From contig OX365938.1 in NCBI GenBank assembly GCA_947243795.1, forward strand, positions 558,001 through 622,000: DNA of 64,000 nucleotides. The letters run 5' to 3'. Numbering within the stretch: the stretch's first letter is position 1; the number at the start of each line of letters is the position of its first letter. Both the position numbers and the translations under genes were made by a program. The notes beneath the pieces were generated by a model that saw only the letters and a list, made by a program, of their open reading frames with translations, was not told where the DNA came from and searched no databases. This DNA comes from Saccharomyces uvarum. Lineage: Eukaryota > Ascomycota > Saccharomycetes > Saccharomycetales > Saccharomycetaceae. This document shows, piece after piece, positions 1 to 8,958 of this stretch.

Positions 1-244
1 CGTCCCCGCTGCAATCGTCGAGAGAGGCTCGTGTCCTGACCAACGTGTCACTAGAACCCTTCTCAAATGGGTGCCCGAAGTGGTGGAGGAGATTGGTTCA
101 AGACCTCCTGGTGTCTTGGTTGTAGGTAAATCTGTGAATGCATTAGCTGATCAAGATCTAGTAAATTTTGATGAATCAAGAAAATTCGCTATTGATGAAG
201 GTTTCAGAGAATTTGAAGTTGACACAGATAGTCTATTTAAATAG
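1..244 (+). CDS. MET1: Uroporphyrinogen-III C-methyltransferase, C-terminal end (partial)
   Basis: Only the last 80 codons are in the window; the frame begins at base 2 and stops with TAG at 242-244. The peptide contains ERGSCPDQRV and a WVPEVVEEIGSRPPGVLVVG stretch, which I recognise as the C-terminus of yeast Met1. Met1 uses S-adenosylmethionine to methylate uroporphyrinogen III on the route to siroheme, the cofactor of sulfite reductase, so it serves methionine synthesis. The methyltransferase active-site region lies outside the window, so the assignment rests on this tail and on synteny with YKR070W downstream. Confidence 0.88.
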   Translation, partial: VPAAIVERGSCPDQRVTRTLLKWVPEVVEEIGSRPPGVLVVGKSVNALADQDLVNFDESRKFAIDEGFREFEVDTDSLFK

Positions 245-422
245 CGTAACCGGGGTCTGTACATAAATAAGACATTAGTCAATAACTAATATTAGTTTTC
301 ACATTCATTTACGTATCCACCTGACATCCTCTGGGTTTATTCGAGGGAAAAAAAAGGTGCCTCTGAGACTCAAGACTCCATTTGATGAAATCCTGACAAG
401 CCAAGAAAGTAAAGAAACAAAG

Positions 423-1481
423 ATGATAAGCAAACGATTCTTTCAAACCAGTGCTAAAAAAATTGCCTTTGCGTTTGATATAGATGGTGTTTTACTTAGG
501 GGCAAGAAACCTATTCCGGGTGCTAGTGACTCATTGAAACTACTGAATCAAAACAAGATCCCATATATACTATTAACAAATGGTGGTGGATTATCTGAGA
601 AAGCACGTACGGATTTCATCTCGAGCCAACTGGACGTTGATGTATCACCTTTGCAAATCGTCCAAAGTCATACTCCATACAAGACCCTTGTTAATAAATA
701 CGCAAGGATTCTAGCTGTTGGTACACCTTCCGTAAGAAAGGTTGCAGAAGGCTATGGGTTTCAAGATATTGTTCATCAAACTGACATTGTCAGATACAAT
801 AGGGACATAACACCATTTAGCGGGTTATCTGACGAACAATTGCAGGAGTATTCAAGAGAGATTCCGGATTTGACTACTAAAAAGTTCGATGCTGTGTTAG
901 TGTTTAATGACCCTCATGATTGGGCAGCTGATCTACAGATTATTTCAGACGCAATCAACAGTAAAAATGGGATGTTGAATACTTTGAGAAGTGAGAAAAG
1001 TGGCAAACCTTCAATCCCTATTTACTTCTCAAATCAGGATTTACTATGGGCCAATCCTTATAAATTGAATAGATTTGGTCAAGGTGCATTTCGTTTGCTG
1101 GTTAGAAAACTATACTCCGAGCTAAACGGTGAACCTTTGCAAGATTATACTTTGGGTAAACCTACAAAATTGACTTACGATTTTGCACACCACGTTCTTA
1201 TTGACTGGGAAAAGAGATTAAGTGGAACGATAGCTCAATCTATTAAACAGAAATTACCAATGTTAGGCACCAAACCTTCAGCTTCTCCATTTCACTCAGT
1301 GTTCATGGTAGGTGATAACCCTGCAAGTGATATCATTGGTGCTCAAAATTACGGCTGGAACAGTTGTTTGGTGAAGACAGGTGTTTATAAGGATGGTGAT
1401 GATTTAAAGGAATGTAAACCTACAATGGTTGTAGACAACGTATTCGATGCAGTGACCAAAACATTGGAAAAGTACGCATGA
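423..1481 (+). CDS. YKR070W: HAD-superfamily phosphatase, probably mitochondrial
   Basis: A 352-residue protein, the same length as I remember for S. cerevisiae Ykr070w. The HAD nucleophile motif FDIDGV is at residues 18-23 (Asp19 and Asp21 expected to be catalytic), a TNGGG loop lies near residue 52, and the Mg-binding motif GDNPASDI is at 297-304. This is the cat-eye-syndrome CECR5-like branch of HAD hydrolases; the substrate is unknown. The first 13 residues are rich in Lys, Arg, Ser and Thr and lack acidic residues, which suits a mitochondrial presequence. I chose the ATG at 423: the frame is open upstream to 357, but only from a GTG codon, and the ATG restores the family length. Confidence 0.92.
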   Translation: MISKRFFQTSAKKIAFAFDIDGVLLRGKKPIPGASDSLKLLNQNKIPYILLTNGGGLSEKARTDFISSQLDVDVSPLQIVQSHTPYKTLVNKYARILAVGTPSVRKVAEGYGFQDIVHQTDIVRYNRDITPFSGLSDEQLQEYSREIPDLTTKKFDAVLVFNDPHDWAADLQIISDAINSKNGMLNTLRSEKSGKPSIPIYFSNQDLLWANPYKLNRFGQGAFRLLVRKLYSELNGEPLQDYTLGKPTKLTYDFAHHVLIDWEKRLSGTIAQSIKQKLPMLGTKPSASPFHSVFMVGDNPASDIIGAQNYGWNSCLVKTGVYKDGDDLKECKPTMVVDNVFDAVTKTLEKYA

Positions 1482-1808
1482 AAATCCTGTTATGCCATTA
1501 GTATGTAATCTTTTTCCCTGTGAATATACATCGTCCTGATAGATTTATTGATAGTGTAAAACTGAGAGTTACAAAAAGTATGCGATATACATAATTAAGT
1601 TAAATAATTTCTTTGCGGAAATTGACATCACCATATAATAAATACGTATGTTTTTTAACTTGAAGAAAAAAATACTATTAACTTTTCCAAGAAAAACAAC
1701 AACCTACCAAGGTCAGTTGACCAATGCATCCGAATGGGCAGGAAAGGCACACTTTCCGCCAGGGCAGTAACCCAACGTCGTTTCTCGACAATGCCTAGAT
1801 TTGGCCTT

Positions 1809-2840
1809 TTACAAATCATCGGAAATACTGTCCAAGTTGATAGGTTGGCCTGGTTTGAAAGCAGGAAGACCTAAATAAGGACACCCACTGCATCTAAAGG
1901 CATCTCCTAGGGAGCAAGAGCCACAGCCACCGACTTTTTTCCCATCGATGGTGAAATCGATCTCAGTTAACTCATCTTCAGTGAACTTGACAACTTTGTC
2001 CTGTTGAGATCTTATGTCATTTATTTCTCGTTCTTCTTGTTCTTTCATACCACAAGTACAATCCTTACAAGCCTTCTTCTTTTTAGTCTTGGATTTGCCG
2101 CATGTAATCATCGTAATCATGGGTTTGCTAGAGTCATCCTCATCGATTAAGTCTTCTTCTTCAATGGAGTCATTATCGATATCTACTTGGTCAAAATATT
2201 GAGCTTTAGAGGAATCACTAGATATTTCATCGTCATCGCTATCTTCAATTAGGTCATCTTCGACCTTATAAACTTTTGGTTCAGTAGCTATTTTGAAAAA
2301 AGGCACTTTAGCATCGTCTGCTTTCTTGAATGCGGGTAGCTTGGTATTATCTACCTTTTTGAATGAAGGTAATTTATGACTTGAAGAATCTGCTTTCTTG
2401 AAAGTTGGCAGTTTGGTATGACCAGCTTTCTTTCTATCCTTCAACGGTATGGAAACTGTTTGGTTCAGATTGGAAACGTCCTTCTTCACCCAACGATAAT
2501 CTGGCTTGGTAACTATTTCAAAGCCGTTAATTAGTGCGTCTACTTTATAAGCGTCACTTAGGCCCATCAGTGAGCCGTTTAATTTTAATGAGTCAGCTAG
2601 GACAGAAATTAGTTTCTTGGGGAAAATAATGTCGTTGGGGGCTTCGGGCGTCAAATATTGGATAGTGTCGTATTTAGTATTCTCCAACTTTACAGAGCCA
2701 TCATTTAGTTTATTGATTAAAAACTGATCTACAAACTTGATTCCTTTGGACGCAGCTTGAGTCTTGTTATTCTCCACCAGCTCCGGCGTTGTGGTAACGG
2801 CTGGATGTATTAGAAGCAAGCCTGATTTAAATTGCGACAT
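1809..2840 (-). CDS. DRE2: Cytosolic iron-sulfur assembly protein Dre2 (anamorsin/CIAPIN1)
   Basis: A 343-residue protein from the ATG at 2840 (S. cerevisiae 348). The N-terminal part resembles a degenerate SAM-methyltransferase fold. A linker carries four loose copies of a KLPxFKKAD-type motif (about 2294-2426) followed by an acidic stretch. The C-terminal CIAPIN1 region has a Cys-rich site ending CKDCTCG and a CGSC-CSGC pair, the two Fe-S binding motifs. Dre2 takes electrons from Tah18 for early cytosolic Fe-S cluster assembly; some is reported in the mitochondrial intermembrane space. The frame continues upstream through ATGs at 2945, 2969 and 2987, so an N-terminal extension of up to 49 residues is possible. 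I chose 2840 because its [15 protein letters not shown] start aligns with the known protein. Confidence 0.95.
   Translation of the reverse strand: MSQFKSGLLLIHPAVTTTPELVENNKTQAASKGIKFVDQFLINKLNDGSVKLENTKYDTIQYLTPEAPNDIIFPKKLISVLADSLKLNGSLMGLSDAYKVDALINGFEIVTKPDYRWVKKDVSNLNQTVSIPLKDRKKAGHTKLPTFKKADSSSHKLPSFKKVDNTKLPAFKKADDAKVPFFKIATEPKVYKVEDDLIEDSDDDEISSDSSKAQYFDQVDIDNDSIEEEDLIDEDDSSKPMITMITCGKSKTKKKKACKDCTCGMKEQEEREINDIRSQQDKVVKFTEDELTEIDFTIDGKKVGGCGSCSLGDAFRCSGCPYLGLPAFKPGQPINLDSISDDL
2294..2426 (-). repeat. Degenerate KLPxFKK repeats in the Dre2 linker
   Basis: Four imperfect copies ([36 protein letters not shown]) lie in series in the linker between the methyltransferase-like fold and the Fe-S domain. 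They are basic and aromatic, and the copies differ enough to be an old duplication. Dre2 of S. cerevisiae, as I remember it, has fewer clean copies. Confidence 0.7.
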
Positions 2841-3286
2841 GGGTGCTTTCGTTGTTATGGGCAATATACTGGAATGCGATGCAATGGAAAAGTTTTGATT
2901 GATATACGTTCTGGTATGTGATGGGAATAAATGATTACTAATCATTTCATTTTTCAGTGTTTTAATCATTTTTTTTTCTTTTTCCATAACCTTCCGAATA
3001 TTATCGGACTTACTCCGGTACCGGGATCTGTCAAATAGTCCACACAAAAAAATAGAAAATACATTAGCGTATGAATGGATTAATGAATTAATGAATAAAT
3101 AGCTGTTTACATGAAAAGATTTACGTACTTACTATACGGCCCTTACATACTTGCTGCAAGTAGGGAAGGGGAATCATGACATTGTGTGTATATGCTGGGT
3201 GGGTTTGCCTAATTAATGTTTTTCCTAGAAGGTATAAAACACAAAGGATGTAGACGTAGGTGTACTTGCAATTCTTCAACTATTTA
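2841..3286. other. Intergenic: DRE2 5' region and SIS2 3' flank
   Basis: This 446-base gap separates two genes on the minus strand. Its left part holds the DRE2 leader, which is open in frame back to 3047. I saw no RNA gene or repeat in the rest. Confidence 0.5.
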
Positions 3287-4972
3287 TTAATGCTTATCTG
3301 CTAAAACTGGAGTTTCTACCTCGTCTTCATCTTCTTCTTCTTCGTCATCGTCGTCGTCGTCGTCGTCGTCATCATCATCGTCGTCGTCGTCATCATCATC
3401 TTCATCATTGTTCTTTTCGTTCTTATTATCTTCGGTCTCTTCTTCTTCTTCTTCTTCTTCATCGTCTTCGTCTTCATCGTCTTCTTCGTTATCCTTTGGA
3501 TATCCTCCCAATTTCATAACAATCTTGTTAACAATTTCGTTCCAGTCCATCATACCACCAAGTCCAATATCACCATTTATATCCATAACTTTTTCAGAAG
3601 GCTTGAAAACCGTAACCCAAGACATTTCTTCCTTTATTGTTTGTAACTGCTTTTTTGTCATCATTGAATTAAAGGTACTACTTACCATAGAAGGCGCCAA
3701 AAGAATTGGGAAACTTGGATTCCAAGCTCTGATGACACTTGTTAGAAGATTATCACAGAGCCCCAGAGCAATCTTCGATAGGGTGTTTGCGGTTAACGGA
3801 GCCACTACTAGTATGTCCGCCCAACGGCGTAGCTCTATATGAAGTACGGGGTCAGTCCTTTGTTTCCATGCATCCCATTCATCTTGGTCTATCCAAAGTT
3901 GAATGTGTGGGGGAAGTTCTACCACTTGAGCCATATTACATTGGCCAGGCGTTGGCGTTGGTGTTATTGGAGTTGTTAGAACAGATTCATACTGTGAAAG
4001 CTTATTTAGTTTCTCAGAAGATTTGATGATTTTCTTGGTATATCTTTGTTCAAAAAACTGTGTTGCCGACTGCGTTAGAATGACTTGAATGCTTATCCTA
4101 TCACGACCGTAAATTTCTTCTAATTTTTTTATCATTGGTTTGATCTTGAATACCGATAATGAACCTGTGGCACCAAAGAGTACGTGCAACTTCCCATCGT
4201 CTTGAGGCAACCTGGGGTCTAGATTCTTAGAATTTTCTCTCTTGGGAATAATGGAAGGAATGACTGATTGTATTCCTGGTGTATCTTCAGGGGTAGATCG
4301 TGGATAGGTTTGCATCGAAATGTTGCTGATTAAATCCTCGCTTGAAAGTGTGGTATGAGTGGGAGTTATAGCGGTGACTTCATCGTTTTCCTTGGTTATC
4401 GGCGTCGACGAGGCCACAATTTTGCCAAGCTTGATAGGGTCGAGTATATTAATAGTGCTGTCATGCTTAGGAGCAAAATCTTTCATTTCGTTAACGAGCG
4501 GTGAACCAGGCACCTGTACTGTTCTCGGAGTGGTAGTGGTGTTCGGTATAGCTGCGGTGTTGCCGACGGCAGAGGCCGGAGTGGCCACCGAACCGCTGTT
4601 TGGAGTTTTAGCCTTTTCTGATTCAATTTTTAGTTGCGTCAGGCTGTCCTGCTTTTGTTGTTGTTTCAGATCACTGAAAGTTACAGCGGGAACCCTTTTC
4701 AAACCAGGTTCCGGAGTATTACTTACCACAGCACCTGAAGTGCCTATGGCATTCATGATAGATTTTGTAGTAGTTGCGGTAGCATTCGAGAGTGTAGGGC
4801 TCACAGACTGTCTTCCCGAGACGGGCGAGTTGACTATCGAGTCCTTCCCTTTAATATCTTCGTGGTCCAGCACAATTTCCTTCTGTCCACGGGAAAATCT
4901 TGGACACTCTATAGATTGGTTGTTTGTATGATCTGGGTCATGCTTCCTGTTAATAGAAGCGATGGCAGTCAT
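3287..4972 (-). CDS. SIS2: Sis2/Hal3: PPCDC subunit and Ppz1 phosphatase inhibitor
   Basis: A 561-residue protein (S. cerevisiae 562). A long Ser/Thr/Pro-rich disordered N-terminus diverges from the S. cerevisiae sequence. The flavoprotein/PPCDC core spans about residues 260-480, starting KLHVLFGATGSLSVFK. The catalytic His of the family is present in the VLHIELRRW motif (His378). The catalytic Cys loop of ordinary PPCDC enzymes is absent; the matching place reads DINGDIGLGGM. This fits the known yeast arrangement, in which Cab3 supplies the Cys and Sis2 or Vhs3 the His of a heterotrimeric phosphopantothenoylcysteine decarboxylase for CoA synthesis. Sis2 also inhibits Ppz1, which affects salt tolerance. 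The C-terminus is a nearly pure Asp/Glu tail coded by GAC/GAT/GAA runs (about 3310-3490). Confidence 0.96.
   Translation of the reverse strand: MTAIASINRKHDPDHTNNQSIECPRFSRGQKEIVLDHEDIKGKDSIVNSPVSGRQSVSPTLSNATATTTKSIMNAIGTSGAVVSNTPEPGLKRVPAVTFSDLKQQQKQDSLTQLKIESEKAKTPNSGSVATPASAVGNTAAIPNTTTTPRTVQVPGSPLVNEMKDFAPKHDSTINILDPIKLGKIVASSTPITKENDEVTAITPTHTTLSSEDLISNISMQTYPRSTPEDTPGIQSVIPSIIPKRENSKNLDPRLPQDDGKLHVLFGATGSLSVFKIKPMIKKLEEIYGRDRISIQVILTQSATQFFEQRYTKKIIKSSEKLNKLSQYESVLTTPITPTPTPGQCNMAQVVELPPHIQLWIDQDEWDAWKQRTDPVLHIELRRWADILVVAPLTANTLSKIALGLCDNLLTSVIRAWNPSFPILLAPSMVSSTFNSMMTKKQLQTIKEEMSWVTVFKPSEKVMDINGDIGLGGMMDWNEIVNKIVMKLGGYPKDNEEDDEDEDDEEEEEEEETEDNKNEKNNDEDDDDDDDDDDDDDDDDDDDEEEEDEDEVETPVLADKH
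3320..3480 (-). repeat. Acidic-codon trinucleotide tract in SIS2
   Basis: Runs of GAC, GAT and GAA codons encode a tail of more than 50 Asp/Glu residues, broken by a short Asn/Lys patch. Such tracts change length easily by slippage. The tail is known to matter for Hal3 function toward Ppz1. Confidence 0.8.
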
Positions 4973-5616
4973 TGCTTTTGCTTTTAAGATCTTTTGACTA
5001 TTAATTATTCCTTGCCTGATATTTCTTTATTTATTCGGGAATGAAAAGCAGTGTCACAACAACAAGGACCAGGTTTGAAAATGAGCCTTCCAAAAGTAGC
5101 TGAACGGCGATAGTAGGTGGAGAAACGGGAGTGAGGGAGTGGTCCAAGAGCGTTCTTGACTTCTTCTCCTCTTAGATCGCCTCCCCAGAAAAGAATCGAT
5201 GCCATTTTTGCAAGAGAAAAAGTTGCGTGGGTCACTACCCACGAGTAAATGGCGGTGAACTAATAACCAATCAAGAGTACAATGACTCATGATCAGCCCA
5301 ATACAGACAAGTAATGATGAGTTCTGGCGATCTTATAGACACAAGTAAACCACCTGCGGTACTGGGGGAAGGAGGAGGGTGCGTATTTGGGTTTGCTGGC
5401 GGTCCGAGGAAGCGCTTTTGGAAGATATGCTTTTCAGAGACGATTTGCATAATACACCATCAGTTTATTAAGACTGTGAACTCAAGCATGTTTTGCAAGC
5501 GATAAACAACACAGTGTAGACGAGCTGGTTGCGTGTTACGTTCGATACCTCTTTCAAGCTGGGCCACGCTCTGGAATGCATTCGGTGTTGCTTCTGTATG
5601 GGAGACCCTCACCACT
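4973..5616. other. Intergenic: SIS2 upstream region, no gene supported
   Basis: About 640 bases. Two overlapping minus-strand frames of 76-78 codons (5005-5290) lie roughly where S. cerevisiae has the dubious ORF YKR073C, but neither shows a domain, a signal or a convincing composition. The SIS2 promoter must lie in the left part. Confidence 0.5.
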
Positions 5617-5850
5617 TGTTGGAACAAGAATACAATCATCGTCCACCTATTAATGGCATAACAGATCCGATAACTTGCTTACGTTACTAGAATACTATTA
5701 CATACTACAGTATTATTCGTAATAATATGCAAAATCGCTAGTTTCCTTTTGTGGGTTCCAAAATCTAGGAGGAGATCCTCTACTATAAGTCTTATACATG
5801 ATATTGTTACGTTTAGCAAAAATAGAACCCCAAAATGTATCACCAGATTT
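5617..5850 (+). mobile_element. Degenerate solo LTR of the Ty1/Ty2 (delta) type
   Basis: The stretch begins TGTTGGAACAAGAAT, like a delta element, and goes on with a TTACGTTACTAG block and later blocks matching the 3' half of delta (CCTTTTGTGGGTTCC, then GGAGGAGATCCTCT). No internal Ty coding sequence flanks it, so it is a solo LTR fossil. It is clearly broken and old, about 240 bp against roughly 330 bp for a whole delta. The right boundary is uncertain by some 20 bases. It lies about 300 bp upstream of the tRNA-Lys gene, the usual Ty1 landing zone beside Pol III genes. Confidence 0.65.
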
Positions 5851-6150
5851 TATAGGTCAACACCACTCCACTCGCCAGTGACATGCAGCTTCCTGCGCAT
5901 TCGTAGACCGAAGTGCTCTGGGAAACCTGCTCTTAGCAATCCTTAGAAGTTAGACTTGTTATAAGAACACTCGGCGCCTGGTCGTGCTAGTTGTACTTTG
6001 AAAATCAACAAAGAGTTTGAAGCCAGAGGATCGTAATATTGAATCCATCCCACGGAACATGCTTACCGCTTCAAGCGCTGATTTCTTTTGCCCATTTTCA
6101 ATCCGGTTGTATAGTAGCGTGAGACTTTTCATCAAGTCTTGAAGAACTCA

Positions 6151-6245
6151 TCCTTGTTAGCTCAGTTGGTAGAGCGTTCGGCTTTTAAGCATTTTGCTTA
6201 GGCAAGGATACCGAAATGTCAGGGGTTCGAGCCCCCTATGAGGAG
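6151..6245 (+). tRNA. tK(UUU): tRNA-Lys (anticodon TTT), with a 22-nt intron
   Basis: The acceptor stem TCCTTGT (6151-6157) pairs with ATGAGGA (6238-6244), with discriminator G at 6245. The D-arm contains GCTCAGTTGGTAGAGC (box A), the anticodon TTT is at 6184-6186 and the T-arm GGGGTTCGAGCCCC (box B) follows. An intron of 22 nt (6188-6209) sits one base 3' of the anticodon, the normal place. The spliced tRNA is 73 nt. It reads AAA and AAG lysine codons, and it matches the known intron-bearing yeast tRNA-Lys-UUU. Confidence 0.97.
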
Positions 6246-6252
6246 TTCTTTC

Positions 6253-6258
6253 TTTTTT
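6253..6258 (+). terminator. Pol III terminator of tRNA-Lys
   Basis: A run of six T begins eight bases past the tRNA 3' end, the usual Pol III stop signal. Confidence 0.85.
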
Positions 6259-6376
6259 ACTTTTTCTTATATTCCTAAAACTCGAACATGATTCTACTAA
6301 TGAAAAGAGAAATTGAAAGAACAATGCTTAACCTGTTCCTCAACTCTTTTCCTGGGCAGGCTGATTACACTATTTG

Positions 6377-6847
6377 ATGGAACCGACTAAACGTTTGAAA
6401 ATGACAACGACAACCTATAAAGACTACGACATGGAGGAACCACTAACCTCAAATGCCAGGCCATTAAAGAATTCTGTGATCACAATTAGAATAATAAAAT
6501 CCTTCCCATATAGAAACGTTAAAAACATAGTGCTGCATGATTATGATCTTGCAGAAAAAACCGCGAGGGATTTGCTCAATGATGTTCTAAACAAAATCCA
6601 GAGTGAAGGTTCATTAAGACCGTTCCGTAATGTCAAATATGATACTCTAAAAATATATACTCACGCTCACGGTTCCAAGACGGTTAATCTTGTGATTAAC
6701 TTCGACCACGACGACGACTGGGTTTTAGACTTGGAAGACGACAAGAAGAAACTATTTAAATATGGCATTGAGAATGAAACCGAGATTTCAGTATTCAACA
6801 AGGATGATTACCTCAGGTTCAAGGAAAACCCAGAAGAGAAATGGTGA
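6377..6847 (+). CDS. AIM29: Conserved protein of unknown function Aim29
   Basis: A 156-residue protein. I recognise it as YKR074W/AIM29 from the YKDYDMEEPLTSNARPLKNS start and a conserved middle containing VIRIIKSFPYRNVKN-like sequence and HDYDLAEKTA. The fold suggests a small ubiquitin-like or DUF-type domain, but I see no catalytic motif. In S. cerevisiae the gene was named for altered inheritance of mitochondria in mutants; its molecular role is unknown. I took the ATG at 6377; the codon just before it is TTG. It lies about 130 bp downstream of the tRNA-Lys gene on the same strand, so its promoter may be close to that Pol III unit. Confidence 0.88.
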   Translation: MEPTKRLKMTTTTYKDYDMEEPLTSNARPLKNSVITIRIIKSFPYRNVKNIVLHDYDLAEKTARDLLNDVLNKIQSEGSLRPFRNVKYDTLKIYTHAHGSKTVNLVINFDHDDDWVLDLEDDKKKLFKYGIENETEISVFNKDDYLRFKENPEEKW

Positions 6848-6910
6848 GATGTATGATTTCATGAACTTCATTAAGAATAAATGCTGTGAGTATATATTTG
6901 TGTGTATGTG

Positions 6911-6932
6911 TATATATATATATATATATATA
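6911..6932. repeat. (TA)11 microsatellite
   Basis: Eleven TA units lie between the convergent ends of AIM29 and YKR075C, where they probably fall in the 3' UTRs or polyadenylation regions. Confidence 0.9.
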
Positions 6933-6992
6933 CTTGAAAAAGTAAATTAAACATCGAATGCGTTTATAATGCAAGGGAGAGCGCAGCTCTTT

Positions 6993-7919
6993 TTAGAAAA
7001 CAACTTGGTTTTTATAGAAAATGTCATCGTCTTCCATAACACCAAATGAATAATTGTCGAATTCAGAATAAGTTTTCTTTATTCTTTCTTCGGTACGGGG
7101 AGTTTGTTGGTGGTGGTGGTGGCGATGGTGACGATGATGGTGACGGCGATGGTGGCGGGGCCGTTGAACATCGTTTATATTAACAAGAGACTCGTGAATT
7201 GCGCCTTTAGAATCAATGTCTCTCCTCATCACAGCGTCGTTGAACTTCAATTTCCTGGGGAGGTGTTCTTTTTTTTCTAGTTCAAAGTCTTCTATATCCT
7301 CATTTATTGAGGAGATTTTAGTACATGTAGAATGTTGATCGAAAATAGATGATGTGTGAGAATCCACAGATGATGCGCATGAGATGTCTTCGAACTCTCC
7401 TACGACGTCGTTGTCCTCGGCAGTAGTGTCGAACTCGTCGACTTCCTCCGCAAACATAGTTTCTGGATTTTTTTTCAATGCGGATTTTAGATTATTTGGT
7501 TGCTTCTGTCCACTCAGCTGCTGTGCAGGCCACATTTTGTCTTCAACGCTATTTATGTTAGTCAAATCTGGACCATACAACACGGTTACGTCGGTTTCCT
7601 TGTTCCAGTTGATAGAGAGCGGATCTGCCTTAGAGTTCTGCAAGCCGTAATGGTTTATGGACCAACGCCTCCATAGACAGTGGTGTAGTCTAACGAGGTA
7701 CATGTTGTAATCCAGCGAGTCTTCGGAGGAACAACTCGGGAGTCGAAGTAATTTGTGCTTACGCATTTTCAACAGTAGTGTCCAAGAGGCCGGCATTTCC
7801 AAACCCGCATCACTGAACTTATGATGGAAGTAGTCAATAGCAGGCTTGTTGTAGTTGGTCATGTTATCCAGTAACATCAAATTCTGATACGATATTATCG
7901 TATCGTCTAAACTAGTCAT
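6993..7919 (-). CDS. YKR075C: Reg1-related protein with a His-rich segment
   Basis: A 308-residue protein (S. cerevisiae about 307) from the ATG at 7919; the frame continues upstream only from a TTG. The N-terminal 110 residues, with LLLKMRKHKLLRLPSCSS and CLWRRWSINHYGL, form the block shared by Ykr075c, Yor062c and the Glc7 regulatory subunits Reg1/Reg2. A motif resembling RKLKFNDAVMRRDID precedes a His/Arg run (about residues 252-272). I see no clear RVxF Glc7-binding motif, so a phosphatase role is only inferred. The S. cerevisiae gene is glucose-regulated through Rgt1, which matches the Rgt1-type sites upstream here. The C-terminal half diverges strongly from S. cerevisiae. Confidence 0.88.
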   Translation of the reverse strand: MTSLDDTIISYQNLMLLDNMTNYNKPAIDYFHHKFSDAGLEMPASWTLLLKMRKHKLLRLPSCSSEDSLDYNMYLVRLHHCLWRRWSINHYGLQNSKADPLSINWNKETDVTVLYGPDLTNINSVEDKMWPAQQLSGQKQPNNLKSALKKNPETMFAEEVDEFDTTAEDNDVVGEFEDISCASSVDSHTSSIFDQHSTCTKISSINEDIEDFELEKKEHLPRKLKFNDAVMRRDIDSKGAIHESLVNINDVQRPRHHRRHHHRHHRHHHHQQTPRTEERIKKTYSEFDNYSFGVMEDDDIFYKNQVVF

Positions 7920-8038
7920 TATATAATTGTGTGTGTGTGGTACCTGAATACAGCAAGCCAAGGAAAGAAAGAAGAAGTTTAAACTAAAAATTTAAGGAGA
8001 GATTTTTTTTTTAACGGGGAACTACTGCTCACTTATAC

Positions 8039-8056
8039 ATATATATATATATATAT
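8039..8056. repeat. (AT)9 microsatellite in the YKR075C leader/promoter
   Basis: Nine AT units lie about 120 bp upstream of the YKR075C start, where they could also act as a TATA-like core element. Confidence 0.8.
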
Positions 8057-8266
8057 TTATATCATATCTGTAGAACGGCAGACATAAGTTTATTTTACAG
8101 CATCCTTCCTAGGAGAACTAAGAGAACGAAAGAAAGAAAAAATTAATATTGTCCCCAGATTTTTTTTCTTTTGCGGGTGGGAAAAGAACAAATCTTACTC
8201 TTCCCCGCGGGGATTTCTTAGTCGGATACCGTTGCGGAAACGAGTAGAAAAAACTCGAACAACAGA

Positions 8267-8489
8267 TTTTCCGATTGCGTGCGAACTTTAATGCAACCGG
8301 AAAAATGCACAAAAAGCAAAACACCCACCCCGAGGACCCCCGTCTCACCCCTCTCGCTCTTTTTACTGACCCCGCCTTTGGTTTTTCCGCCCACGCTAAT
8401 CTAGTGCAAAGCACTCGGAAAAACTCCAAAAAGCATATAACAAATTGAGCGGGGCAGTGAATTTCTTTTTTTTTTCTCTTCCCGGACAA
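8267..8489. promoter_or_regulatory. Cluster of Rgt1-type sites upstream of YKR075C
   Basis: Five matches to the Rgt1 consensus CGGANNA, on either strand, lie within 223 bp: 8267-8273, 8298-8304, 8383-8389, 8416-8422 and 8483-8489. Mig1-like GC boxes (for example the CCGCGGGG near 8207) are close by. They lie 350-570 bp upstream of the YKR075C start. Rgt1 represses hexose-transporter genes when glucose is absent and needs several sites per promoter, so the clustering matters more than any single match. Confidence 0.6.
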
Positions 8490-8947
8490 CTCGGGGGAAG
8501 GTCGTTCGTTCCTGTGCGTTATCGTTCTGAGTGACTATCCGCAGTAGTCGTTAATCATTATCAATTTTAGCAGAAGAGAAGAGATGAACTGCAGGCCTTG
8601 CTACGTCATGTTAAAGAGCACTAGCTAAGTCGTATAGGGCTATCGCGAACGTCGTGCCTACGTGTGTGCTCTACGGCGTTTTTTGTCTTGTCATTTCGCA
8701 AGCATTGGTCCTGTACCTCTGTTGTACGGCTTGGTTGAAAAAGGCCATCATGATGCAGTTTCCTAGATGCATACTGACTCCTCGGATCTGTTGAAGATAT
8801 TTTTGGGCTAATATGTCTTGGATAGAAAGAAACTAGCAGGAACCGATTAGCGCCGTATTTTCGGTGCACCATGCTAGGGCTTGAAGACAATAATACTACA
8901 GATGAGTCAGTACTTATTAAAATATACCTTGCAAATCTTCTTTTGGG

Positions 8948-8958
8948 TTTTACGTTTA
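8948..8958 (+). other. Candidate ARS consensus sequence
   Basis: TTTTACGTTTA fits the 11-bp yeast ARS consensus WTTTAYRTTTW at every position and lies in the 1.4-kb gap between divergent YKR075C and ECM4. A few perfect matches are expected by chance in 64 kb, so this is only a candidate origin. Confidence 0.2.

Noticed and set aside
357-422. A 22-codon N-terminal extension of YKR070W
   Set aside because: It begins at GTG, contains several acidic residues, and the ATG at 423 gives the family length and a cleaner presequence.
5005-5290. Two overlapping minus-strand frames near the place of the dubious ORF YKR073C
   Set aside because: No recognisable domain or plausible composition; probably SIS2 promoter sequence.
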